18,197 nucleotides of DNA from DATARH01 sp050181375. GTDB taxonomy: Bacteria; Pseudomonadota; Alphaproteobacteria; ATCC43930; CGMCC-115725. The notes below the pieces were generated by a model. The model did not search any database, was not told the origin of the DNA, and saw nothing but the letters and a program-made list of their open reading frames with translations. How positions within the stretch are numbered: the stretch's first letter is position 1; each line of letters opens with the position of its first letter. Shown here one piece after another: positions 1-7,059 of this stretch. The stretch spans positions 1 to 18,197 of the forward strand of contig JBFXDF010000056.1 in assembly GCA_050181375.1 (NCBI GenBank). The letters are read 5' to 3'. A program made the translations under genes and the position numbers.

Positions 1-27
1 CCCGGCCTTGGCGAGCGCCCGCAACAT
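1..27 (-). other. In-frame continuation of glgE beyond the TAG
   Basis: Reading on in the same frame past the TAG gives MLRALAKAG up to the window edge. GlgE proteins usually read AEAFTRP, then a lysine or similar residue, then roughly MxxRLAKxGF. The sequence after the stop is therefore the expected GlgE sequence, with only the codon after TRP replaced by TAG. One base change from AAG would explain it. The ATG at 25-27 could also serve as a restart. Confidence 0.7.
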
Positions 28-2643
28 CTACGGCCGCGTGAACGCCTCCGCCAGGAACACCGCGTCCGGGCAGCGCGCCATGACCTCGCGGATCAACCAT
101 TCCCAGAACTGCAGCGGCTTGGTGTGCGGGTTATCGACTCGGAACGTCCGCACCCCCTGCTCGATCCAGAACAGGACCACATCGCGCAGCTCGCGCCACA
201 GCGCCTCGCGGTCGGGGTTGTAGAAATCGACGTTGACGATGTCCTCGTATTTCTTCGGAGGATTTTCGGCGAACCTGATCGAGCCGTCGGGGCGGTACTG
301 GAACCAGTTCTTGTGCTCCCGAACCCACGGATGATCCGGGGCGCATTGGATCGCGAAATCGAGCGCGATCTCCATGCCGCGTTCGGCTGCGGCAGCGACA
401 AAACGGCGGAAATCCTGAAGCGTGCCGAGATCGGGATGCACCGCCGTGTGCCCGCCCTCCTCCGCGCCGATCGCGTAGGGGCTGCCCGGGTCGCCCGGCT
501 GCGCGACGGTGGCGTTGTCGCGACCCTTGCGGTTGACGCGGCCGATCGGGTGAATCGGTACAAGATAGACGACATCGAAGCCGAGCCCGGCGATCTCGTC
601 GAGCCGGGTGGTCATGTCGTCAAATGTCGCGCTCCGGGCGGGGTCGGTTCCCTGGCTGCGCGGGAACATCTCGTACCATGAGGCGAACCGCGCCTCGACC
701 CGGTCGCAGACCAGCTCCAACTCGCGCGGATACCGCACGGCGTCTGCCCGGCGGTCGGCGCGGGCCATCAGCCCGCCCAGCTCATCGGACAGCATCAGGG
801 CGGTGCGCTCCGGCTGCGCCGCCGACGCGATTTCCTTCGCGATGGCGCGCAGCCGCGTCTGGTCCTTGCGGTCCGCGTACTCGATCGCCTGCTCGATCAG
901 CGCCTCGCCTTCAACCAGTTCGAGCGCGACGGTCTGCCCAGCCTCCTGCTTCTTCAGAAGATCGGCGCGCCAGCTCGCGAAACGGTCGGTCCAGGCCTCG
1001 ATCGTGTAGCGCCAGCCTCCGACGCGGTCGGGCCGGAAATGCGCCGCCCAGCGGTCGTTATCGAACAAGGCGAACGGCGCCTCTTGCCAATCCTCGCCCG
1101 CGAAACCGTATTTCAGAACCGCCGCTATCGTGTCGTGCCCATCGCGGAAAATATCGGCCCAGACCGCGACCTCGTCGCCGATGACCCGCTTCACCGGATA
1201 ACGGCCGGCATCGATCTCGGGCCAGACATCCTCGATCAGAATGCGCGCATCGGGCCGCCATTCCGCGCGGTGTCCGGGGTTGCGGCCGATATCGGGACGC
1301 GGCGCGATCGGCACGCGCCGCACCGGGCGAGGCGTCGCGTGCAGAACGCGCATTTCGAGCGGCGCGACCCGGAACCGAGCCGGCACCGGCGTCGCCTCGG
1401 CCGCGGCGAGCGCGTCGGTTACGACCGACCGATCGTCGAGCTTGCCCAGTCCCGCCGCCGACAACAGCCCTCGCAGAACCACGTCGCGCGGCTCGCTCTC
1501 TTGCGTATTGACCAGGATCAGCGCGCGGTCGCCACCGTTCTCGGTCTGCCGAAGCAATAGCAGAAGGGGATCGTCGGGCGGCGACAAACGGCGCTGCGGC
1601 CCTTCCTCGTTGAGCGCCGGGATCGACGCCTTCATGCGGTTGACGGCGGCGATGAACGGTTGCAAGTCGAACCGCGACCGCTCCCGCTCCTCCTGCTCGC
1701 CGTTCGACACGACCGAGATGCGTCGCGACCAGCCGTATTCGAATCCCATCGGCATCATCACGCCGGTCGAGAACGCGGCCGACAGCGCGTAGGCCTGCCG
1801 GTAACGCGCCTCGATCTGGTCCTCCGGAAACCCGGCCGCCAGGAGTTCGGTGACGAGCCGCTCGGTGTCGTGGCTTTCCGGAAACGCGATCGATGGCGCG
1901 ATGTGGCGGAATTTCTCGTATTGATCGAGCAGCCAGGAACCCTCGAAATCCCACCATTTGAGGCTGTTGAACAGGTAATCGAAGCCGGCGCCGTCGAGCG
2001 CCAGAACCTCCTCCTCGCTCGCCCCGAGATTCTCGGCGCAGAACAAGACGTCGGGATCGCGTTCCTTAGCGGCATCGACCAGCCGGCGCCACACTTCGGT
2101 CGGTACCTTGTAGGCCGCGTCGCAGCGGAAGCCGCGAAACCCAAGATCGACATAATGGCGCACCAGGTCCTCGAAATACGCCGCGATCTCGTCGCGCTGC
2201 GGCGGCCGATAGTCGAGCTCCGCCAGATCGCCCCATACCGTTGTCTTTTTTGGATCGTCGGGATCGACAGCAAACGGCGACCGGATTTCACCCTTCGCAT
2301 CCCGCGCAAACCATTGTGGCCAGCGTGCCGCCAGCTCGCTGTCCTTCGCCGTATGGTTGACGACGAGGTCCATGATGACACGCAGCCCCTGCCCTTCCGC
2401 CGCCTTGGTAAAAGCGCGCAGCAGGTCGTCATCCGAGCGGCGCGCCGTGCCGCGAAACCGAGGGTTGAGCCGATAGTAGTCCTTGACCGCGTAGAGACTG
2501 CCGGAGAAGCCGGGATAGTGAAACGGATTGACGTAGACCGCGTTGAACTTCATTGCCGCGATGCGCGGCAACTGCGCGGTCCACTCCGCGATCGACCCGG
2601 CGAGGGTCGGAAACAGATTGTAGACGCGCAGCCCTTCCCTCAT
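28..2643 (-). CDS. glgE: GH13 alpha-amylase domain fused to GlgE maltosyltransferase, ended by in-frame TAG
   Basis: Residues are numbered from the ATG at 2643. Residues 1 to about 430 form a GH13 alpha-amylase-type barrel with its four motifs visible: MDLVVNH (D92, H97), GFRCDAAYK (D175), CAEN (E204) and ESHDTE (H258, D259). From about residue 465 a second module begins (ILIEDVWPEIDAG) that matches the GlgE N-terminal domain. It is followed by the GlgE barrel with YLVPIHPIG, the nucleophile motif RVDNPHTKP (D837) and the acid/base motif AEAFTRP (E866). GlgE transfers maltose from maltose-1-phosphate to alpha-1,4-glucan in the cytoplasm. The frame stops at TAG (28-30) straight after AEAFTRP, where family members continue for a few hundred residues. 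The product as read has 871 residues and lacks the end of the GlgE barrel and the C-terminal domain. The start at 2643 is chosen because similarity to GH13 begins at MREGLRVYNLFP. The 46 upstream in-frame residues look non-coding and the SD is only a weak G-run. Confidence 0.88.
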   Translation of the reverse strand: MREGLRVYNLFPTLAGSIAEWTAQLPRIAAMKFNAVYVNPFHYPGFSGSLYAVKDYYRLNPRFRGTARRSDDDLLRAFTKAAEGQGLRVIMDLVVNHTAKDSELAARWPQWFARDAKGEIRSPFAVDPDDPKKTTVWGDLAELDYRPPQRDEIAAYFEDLVRHYVDLGFRGFRCDAAYKVPTEVWRRLVDAAKERDPDVLFCAENLGASEEEVLALDGAGFDYLFNSLKWWDFEGSWLLDQYEKFRHIAPSIAFPESHDTERLVTELLAAGFPEDQIEARYRQAYALSAAFSTGVMMPMGFEYGWSRRISVVSNGEQEERERSRFDLQPFIAAVNRMKASIPALNEEGPQRRLSPPDDPLLLLLRQTENGGDRALILVNTQESEPRDVVLRGLLSAAGLGKLDDRSVVTDALAAAEATPVPARFRVAPLEMRVLHATPRPVRRVPIAPRPDIGRNPGHRAEWRPDARILIEDVWPEIDAGRYPVKRVIGDEVAVWADIFRDGHDTIAAVLKYGFAGEDWQEAPFALFDNDRWAAHFRPDRVGGWRYTIEAWTDRFASWRADLLKKQEAGQTVALELVEGEALIEQAIEYADRKDQTRLRAIAKEIASAAQPERTALMLSDELGGLMARADRRADAVRYPRELELVCDRVEARFASWYEMFPRSQGTDPARSATFDDMTTRLDEIAGLGFDVVYLVPIHPIGRVNRKGRDNATVAQPGDPGSPYAIGAEEGGHTAVHPDLGTLQDFRRFVAAAAERGMEIALDFAIQCAPDHPWVREHKNWFQYRPDGSIRFAENPPKKYEDIVNVDFYNPDREALWRELRDVVLFWIEQGVRTFRVDNPHTKPLQFWEWLIREVMARCPDAVFLAEAFTRP

Positions 2644-2990
2644 CGACCGGCCCCCCGCGGTTGCGCCCGAAAGGTCGCGGCGATCGCGGCTTGCACGGGA
2701 ATGGCCCTGCCACACAGATTGCCGCCGGTCCCGGGGAAACCCGAGGGCCTCGCCCGTGACCGGCGGCATCCGACACCGCAACCGCGATCTGCGACCCGAA
2801 TTTCTCGGACTGCACTCCGATGCGCTTTCCCGGGATCAGCATCGGGGCCGCGGCATACATTCCGCCGCGCGGAATTTCGTACGGCAGCAGAAACGGATTG
2901 TGTACGACCCGTTCCTCGCACGGTCCAGGACCGCGCCGTCGCAGACAGCTGCCTCCTAAACGCCCGATTTGCCGCGAGGTTCCCCGGCCT

Positions 2991-3028
2991 CGGTCATTTT
3001 TCGGTCATATCCGGTCATGCGCTGTCGC
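2991..3028 (+). repeat. Phased CGGTCAT direct repeats upstream of glgE
   Basis: CGGTCAT occurs at 2991-2997, 3002-3008 and 3012-3018, followed by a weaker copy, CTGTCGC, at 3022-3028. The unit spacings are 11, 10 and 10 bases, one helical turn each. Seven-base units repeated every 11 bases resemble the architecture of PhoB/OmpR-family boxes (E. coli Pho unit CTGTCAT). The repeats lie about 350 bases upstream of the glgE start, reading away from it. Regulator identity is inference. Confidence 0.5.
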
Positions 3029-3053
3029 AAACCGACACGGCAACGATGCCGGT

Positions 3054-3073
3054 CCGGCGCGACTTCGCGCCGG
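3054..3073 (-). terminator. Perfect 8-bp hairpin after the amidase gene
   Basis: CCGGCGCG and CGCGCCGG form a perfect eight-base-pair stem around the loop ACTT, starting 11 bases after the amidase stop codon. No T-run follows on the minus strand, so it is at best an imperfect intrinsic terminator or a 3' end stabiliser. Confidence 0.45.
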
Positions 3074-3083
3074 TCCCGAGCAA

Positions 3084-4508
3084 TCAAGCGAGCGGCGCCG
3101 CCAGCGGCGGCCGTGTCAATCGGACGTCGCTGGCCTGCTCGAAGGCGTGACCGACCCGCAGCATCCCGGCTTCGTCAAAGGGTCCGGCGGCGATCTGGAA
3201 CGCCAGCGGCAGCCCGTCCTCAAACCCGATCGGCACCGACATTGCCGGCAATCCGGTTATGTTGTACGGCGCCGTATACGACGCGCGCTCGAAGGTCGCA
3301 TAGGTCCCGACCGCGTCGATGCGCGGGGCTGGACCCGTGGTATTGGCGGAAACGATCGCATCGACGCCGGCCAGCGCCCCGGCCATTTCCTGGCACAGCT
3401 CGCGGCGCTGGCGGATGGCTTCGATGTAGTCCGCCGCCGACAGGAACGCGCCAAGCCCGATCCGCGCGAACATGTGCCGCCCGAACAGATGCGGCCGCGC
3501 ACGGAAGTCGCTCTCGTGCAGCGCATAGGCCTCGGCCATCATGATGATCCGGTTCGCGTCCGCGAAATCGATCAGCGGCGACACCGTGACATCGACGAGC
3601 CGCGCGCCGAGCGCCTCCAGCGTCCGGCAGGCGGCGTCGAAGGCGGCGACATAGGTCGGCGACGGCGCGCTGTCCGGCCCGAAACCGGCCACGGCATCCC
3701 GCTCGTGCCAGTGGCGGATCACGCCAATTCTCATGCCGTCGAGCCGAGGCGAGAGCGCCGCGCGGTAATCCGGGACCGGCACATCGGCCGAAGCCGGATC
3801 GAGCGGGTCGTAGGCGGCCAGCGCCTGCATCATCAGTGCGCAATCCTCGACCGTGCGGGTCAATGGCCCGCAATGATCGAGCGTATAGGACAGCGGAAAG
3901 ACGCCGCGCCGGCTGACCCTGCCGTAGGTCGGCTTCAGCCCGATAAGGCCGCAATAGGCGGCCGGGCCGCGGATCGATCCGCCGGTGTCCGATCCCATGC
4001 CGGTGGCGCAGAGATGCGCGCCGACCGCCGCCGCGGTGCCGCTCGACGATCCCGCGGGATAGTGCGCCGGGTTCCACGGGTTGCGCGCCGGCGGGAACGG
4101 CAAGGTGAAATCGGGGCCGCCGATCGCGAATTCGTGCGTCTCCTGCTTGCCGAGCAGGATCATCCCGGCGTCGCGCAGCCGCACCCAGCTCTCGGCGTCC
4201 TCGTCCGGCACATGATCAAGATAGACGCGCGACCCGGCGGTAGTGCGGATGCCTTTCGTCTTGTAGATATCCTTGAGGCCGATCGGAACGCCGTGCAGCG
4301 GACCGCGCGAGCGCCCGTCGCGGATCTCGCGCTCGGCCCGCCGCGCCGCGTCCAGCGCCTCGTCCCGAAGCACCAGGACATAACTGTGCAATTCGCCGTC
4401 GAGCGCGGCGATCCGGTCGAGATAGGCCTCGGTTAGCGCAACCGGCGACAGGCTGCCGCCAGCGATCGCGCGTCCGGCTTCGGCGGCCGAGAGTTGCGTC
4501 GGGTCCAT
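3084..4508 (-). CDS. Amidase-signature family hydrolase
   Basis: This 474-residue protein is an amidase-signature (AS) enzyme, which hydrolyses C-N amide bonds through a Ser-cisSer-Lys triad in the cytoplasm. The triad is intact: K79 in GVPIGLKD, cis-S154 in AGSSSGT and nucleophile S178 in GSDTGGSIRGPA. The K-to-S (75) and S-to-S (24) spacings equal those of FAAH. Length is usual for the family (450-500). I chose the ATG at 4508, ten bases after the stop of the small upstream gene. A TTG at 4538 would add ten residues and overlap that gene. The substrate is not determined: the family includes indoleacetamide, allophanate, 6-aminohexanoate and GatA-type enzymes. The upstream small gene resembles GatC/AtzG partners, which favours a two-subunit amidase rather than a stand-alone enzyme. 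Confidence 0.88.
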   Translation of the reverse strand: MDPTQLSAAEAGRAIAGGSLSPVALTEAYLDRIAALDGELHSYVLVLRDEALDAARRAEREIRDGRSRGPLHGVPIGLKDIYKTKGIRTTAGSRVYLDHVPDEDAESWVRLRDAGMILLGKQETHEFAIGGPDFTLPFPPARNPWNPAHYPAGSSSGTAAAVGAHLCATGMGSDTGGSIRGPAAYCGLIGLKPTYGRVSRRGVFPLSYTLDHCGPLTRTVEDCALMMQALAAYDPLDPASADVPVPDYRAALSPRLDGMRIGVIRHWHERDAVAGFGPDSAPSPTYVAAFDAACRTLEALGARLVDVTVSPLIDFADANRIIMMAEAYALHESDFRARPHLFGRHMFARIGLGAFLSAADYIEAIRQRRELCQEMAGALAGVDAIVSANTTGPAPRIDAVGTYATFERASYTAPYNITGLPAMSVPIGFEDGLPLAFQIAAGPFDEAGMLRVGHAFEQASDVRLTRPPLAAPLA

Positions 4509-4518
4509 CGCTGCGCTC

Positions 4519-4731
4519 TCACGGCTTCGGGTGGACAAATATGTGCGCCGGCTCGGCGGCGCGGTCGCGCGGCCCGCCGTCCCGTCCGCGGCGCACGCTG
4601 CCGCGGAAGCGTTCGAGAAAACGGGTGCCCTGGCGCAGTTCCTCGAACCGTTCGGCGCCGATCTTCGCCGGGTCGAGCCCGGCCCGCGCGGCCAGAAAAG
4701 CGAAGTGCTCCGGAGTTAACGGATCGGACAT
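4519..4731 (-). CDS. Small GatC/AtzG-like protein ahead of the amidase
   Basis: This is a 70-residue soluble protein, MSDPLTPEHFAFLAARAG and onward, with a helical N-terminal half (residues 4-45) and a basic, disordered-looking tail. Its stop lies ten bases before the amidase ATG, so the two are probably translationally coupled. Small proteins directly before amidase-signature genes are often GatC- or AtzG-type (DUF4089) subunits that wrap the amidase, and the start 'PLTPEHFAFLAARAGL' has that flavour. The match is by eye and weak. An AGGGGG lies about five bases upstream of the ATG. Confidence 0.55.
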   Translation of the reverse strand: MSDPLTPEHFAFLAARAGLDPAKIGAERFEELRQGTRFLERFRGSVRRGRDGGPRDRAAEPAHIFVHPKP

Positions 4732-4780
4732 CGCAGCCCCCTGCTCTCGCCTGTCTACGCCAGCGAGTCTACAGGCTGCG
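4732..4780. other. Bulged inverted repeat between rhodanese and amidase genes
   Basis: CGCAGCC (4732-4738) plus CTGT (4751-4754) can pair with the continuous ACAGGCTGCG (4771-4780), leaving a bulge on one arm. It lies in the 66-base gap after the rhodanese stop. There is no T-run, so terminator function is uncertain. Confidence 0.25.
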
Positions 4781-4797
4781 GGCCGCCGCTGTCTCCC

Positions 4798-6390
4798 CTA
4801 TACGGAAGCGAGGCGGAACCCGGCGAGACCGTCGCGCGCGATCTCGCCGGGCAATTCGGTCTCCCACCGCAGGTAGGCGCGCATCGCTTCCTGGTTGCCG
4901 GTGTGGCGGTCGTGGTTCCAGAAGATGTAATCGATGCGGTCCGCGTCGGACGGGTCGCCGGGCGAGGCCTCGAATGGATGCCCGGCGCGCCAACCGTCGA
5001 TGCCGCCCTGCACCAGCGCGATTGCCGCCCCTGCGGCGATCTCCGCGAGATCGGCGGCGGCCAGCGTCCCAACCTCGGGGTCATCGGCAAACACGAGGAT
5101 ACGGCGGGCGCGGAGTACGCTCTCGGGCAGGCGATCGAGACGCGGACGGATCGCCCACGCGGCGCCTTCGGGATGCCCCTGGCGATACGCGCCGCTCGGC
5201 ATGATCGCGATCGACGCGGCGTCGCCCTCGTTGAGCCAATGCCCCGCCTCGGCCGCCCCGATCACAGGCACATCAGGCAGAGCTGGCCGCGACCCGGCGG
5301 CGCCGGTTTCGAGAGCTTGGCCGTCGAATGCCCGGTCGAGCACGACGACATCCCATCCCATCTGTTGCAGCCAATGCGCGGTCATGACGGCGCGCGTTCC
5401 GGTATCGTCAACCAGCACGAGCCGGGCGCCCCGAGTGCCGACCCAGCGGTCGATCGCCTGCACCAACTGGCCTCCCTCGGCCGACACCGAGCCCGGCAGA
5501 TGTCCGGCCGCGTATTCGTCCGGCGTGCGCACGTCGAGCAGACAAGTCGTCCGCGACTCGCTCTCGCCAAGCCATTTATCCAGCGTCGCGCGATCGATGC
5601 GCCCGATGCCGAAGCGCCTGCCGACATTCTCGGCGAGCAGTTGCGCGGCCTCCGCCGCCGCCTTGCTGACCGGGGCGAGCGATGCCCCGGTGTCGCGCTC
5701 CAGCTCCAGCCCGGCGAGGCGCCACGCCTGCGTGCCGCCCTGCAACGACACAACCTTGTTCGGCACGCCCGCGTTGATCAGCGATTGCGCGCCGATGATG
5801 CTCCGCGTCCGGCCCGCGCAGGAGACGACGACGAGCGTGTCCGCGCCGGGCACCAGATCGGCGAAACGATGCACCAGCTCAGCGCCGGGACAGGTCACCG
5901 CGCCAGGCACGTGAAAGCGGTTGAACTCCTCGACCGTGCGGCTGTCGAGCACCGCCACCTTCGTTCCCTCGCGCCGCAGCCTATCGAGTTCCGCCGGGGT
6001 GACGTGCGGCGTGTGCCGATCTATCTCGACGATCTCGGCAAAGGCCTTGCTCGGGACGTTTGTGCTTGGGAACAGCGGATGCCCCGCGGCCTCCCAGCCG
6101 CTTACGCCGCCCCTCACGACATGCACCGCGGTGTACCCGAGGCCAGCCAACCGGCGCGCCGCCTTCTCGGCCACGGCGTCGCCGTCGTCGATCAATGCGA
6201 TCCGGCACGCGCGCCGCGGCACCAGACGGCCGATATCGAGTTCGAGCCGGCTGTACGGCAGGTTGACGGCAAGCAGCGGGTGCCCGGCGCCGTGCTGGCC
6301 CTCCTCGCGGACATCGAGAAACGCGATCTCGCCGCCGTCGCCGAGCCATTCCCGCACGGTTGCGACGTTGATGTGGGTCGGATTCGGCAT
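4798..6390 (-). CDS. Four-module rhodanese protein with one catalytic cysteine
   Basis: This 530-residue cytoplasmic protein consists of four rhodanese-like modules, at about residues 5-105, 125-235, 262-360 and 375-475. A C-terminal tail (DRIDYIFWNHDRHTGNQEA) is of the kind seen in this alphaproteobacterial family. Rhodaneses move sulfane sulfur through a loop cysteine. Only module 2 has one: C191 in VVVSCAGRTRS. The equivalent loops of the others read IALIDDGDAV, VLVDDTGTRA and ILVFADDPEV, so they are probably structural or regulatory. Each module keeps the LDVR/LDSR-type strand or the C-terminal GGxxxW turn (for example GGVSGWEAAGHP, GGTQAWRLAG and GGIDGWRAGHP). The ATG at 6390 has GGAG about 11 bases upstream. 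It starts 23 bases after the AhpD-like selenoprotein candidate and is most likely cotranscribed with it. The sulfur donor and acceptor cannot be read from the sequence. Confidence 0.9.
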   Translation of the reverse strand: MPNPTHINVATVREWLGDGGEIAFLDVREEGQHGAGHPLLAVNLPYSRLELDIGRLVPRRACRIALIDDGDAVAEKAARRLAGLGYTAVHVVRGGVSGWEAAGHPLFPSTNVPSKAFAEIVEIDRHTPHVTPAELDRLRREGTKVAVLDSRTVEEFNRFHVPGAVTCPGAELVHRFADLVPGADTLVVVSCAGRTRSIIGAQSLINAGVPNKVVSLQGGTQAWRLAGLELERDTGASLAPVSKAAAEAAQLLAENVGRRFGIGRIDRATLDKWLGESESRTTCLLDVRTPDEYAAGHLPGSVSAEGGQLVQAIDRWVGTRGARLVLVDDTGTRAVMTAHWLQQMGWDVVVLDRAFDGQALETGAAGSRPALPDVPVIGAAEAGHWLNEGDAASIAIMPSGAYRQGHPEGAAWAIRPRLDRLPESVLRARRILVFADDPEVGTLAAADLAEIAAGAAIALVQGGIDGWRAGHPFEASPGDPSDADRIDYIFWNHDRHTGNQEAMRAYLRWETELPGEIARDGLAGFRLASV

Positions 6391-6413
6391 ATTTCGTTGC
6401 TCCAGGGGCGGCT

Positions 6414-6962
6414 CTAACGCTGCGGGATCAGGCAGGAACCCTGCGCCGCGACCCCGAGCGCGGGGTTGAGCTTGCTGCGGAAATTCTCGAACGCGATCGC
6501 CGCGGTCAACTCGACAATCTGCGCCTCGCTGTAATAGTCCCGGAGCCGGGCGGACAACGCGTCATCGACCTTCTCGCCGGTGATCGTCATGCGCTCGGCG
6601 TATTCGAGCGCCGCGCGCTCGGCATCGCTGAACACCGCGCTGTCGCGCCAACGCGTCACCTCGACCAGTTTCGCCTCGCCGCCATCGCCTTCCCGCACAC
6701 GGTGGGAATTGATGTCGATTCAGAATGGACATCCGTTGAGCGTGGCGACCCGCAAATACACCAGCGGCAGCAGCCCCGCCGGCAATTGCCCCGATTTCTC
6801 GATCGCGGCGCCGAGCGCCTTTGCCGCCTGCAGGATTGGCGGACAATGCGCCATGACCTTTGTCGAGTTCAGCAGGTCCCCGAACCGTTCGCGTTCTTTG
6901 CCGAACAGTTCGGTCAGGACGGGATCGCCTCCCGCCTCTTCGATTTCGCTCACCCGCGGCAT
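6414..6962 (-). CDS. AhpD/CMD-family protein, probable selenoprotein (in-frame TGA = Sec81)
   Basis: One frame runs from ATG 6962 (SD GAGG about six bases upstream) to the stop at 6414, interrupted once by TGA at 6722-6720. Residues 1-80 end in LRVATLNGCPF and the sequence after the TGA goes on IDINSHRVREGD, then DSAVFSDAERAALEYAERMT. Together they make a normal-length (182 residues) carboxymuconolactone decarboxylase/AhpD-like protein. Members of this family have NGCxFCIDIN-type motifs, so the TGA sits exactly where the second redox cysteine belongs, giving C78-P-F-U81. Cys-to-Sec replacement at a thiol redox site, plus a hairpin right after the TGA, is the usual signature of a bacterial selenoprotein. 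AhpD-like selenoproteins are known from metagenome surveys. AhpD-like proteins act as disulfide reductants or peroxidases. The alternative is a cysteine codon mutated to TGA. A GTG at 6698 could start the second half alone, but it has no SD. It is followed at once by the rhodanese gene. Confidence 0.78.
6684..6722 (-). promoter_or_regulatory. Candidate bacterial SECIS element after the UGA
   Basis: Directly after the UGA (6722-6720) the transcript can fold. UUCC-CAC (6708-6702) pairs with GUG (6698-6696) and, after one bulged C, with GGGA (6694-6691), with a U·G pair. The apical loop is CGU (6701-6699). The loop begins 18 bases after the UGA and has G as its second base. Both agree with the known bacterial SECIS rule: the loop lies roughly 16-37 bases from the UGA, with a G in its first two bases. 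Outer AUCG/CGAU pairing is also possible. Folded by eye only. Confidence 0.55.
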
Positions 6963-7053
6963 GACCGCACCTCACGCTATGCGAACAGCGACGCCACCTG
7001 GCAGGGAGAGAGGCGACCGGGCATTCCCCAGGCGTTCCGCCGGTTGGCGCCAG

Positions 7054-7059
7054 ATTATA
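7054..7059 (-). promoter_or_regulatory. TATAAT -10-like hexamer ahead of the selenoprotein-rhodanese pair
   Basis: The minus strand reads TATAAT 92 bases before the ATG at 6962, in a GC-rich setting where this is unlikely to be common. No recognisable -35 hexamer lies 17 bases upstream, so this is only a promoter candidate. Confidence 0.3.

Larger units (their letters stand above)
2644..3083. other. Intergenic region between glgE and the amidase gene
   Basis: This 440-base gap separates two minus-strand genes. It holds a strong hairpin just after the amidase stop (3054-3073) and phased CGGTCAT repeats (2991-3028). On the minus strand it also has a perfect AGGAGG (2952-2957). Seven bases after that AGGAGG, a CTG opens a frame that reads like protein for about 60 codons (including LLPYEIPRGG and VQSEKFGSQIAVAV) before turning into out-of-frame sequence over glgE. 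No normal start codon fits and I do not recognise the peptide. It may be a leader, a decayed gene or chance. Confidence 0.5.

Noticed and set aside
28..30. TAG in glgE read as pyrrolysine
   Set aside because: Pyrrolysine use is confined mainly to methylamine metabolism in a few lineages, and this site is not catalytic. A mutation or base-call error is far simpler.
2820..4436. Long plus-strand open frame of 538 codons
   Set aside because: It lies antisense to the amidase gene and its translation is Arg/Gly/Asp-rich without motifs. Long antisense frames are expected in GC-rich coding DNA.
4903..6417. Long plus-strand open frame of 504 codons
   Set aside because: Antisense to the rhodanese gene, which has clear family motifs. 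The plus-strand translation has none.
6414..6698. Separate small gene starting at GTG 6698
   Set aside because: It has no ribosome site and starts in the middle of a family domain. The frame is continuous with the upstream half apart from the TGA.
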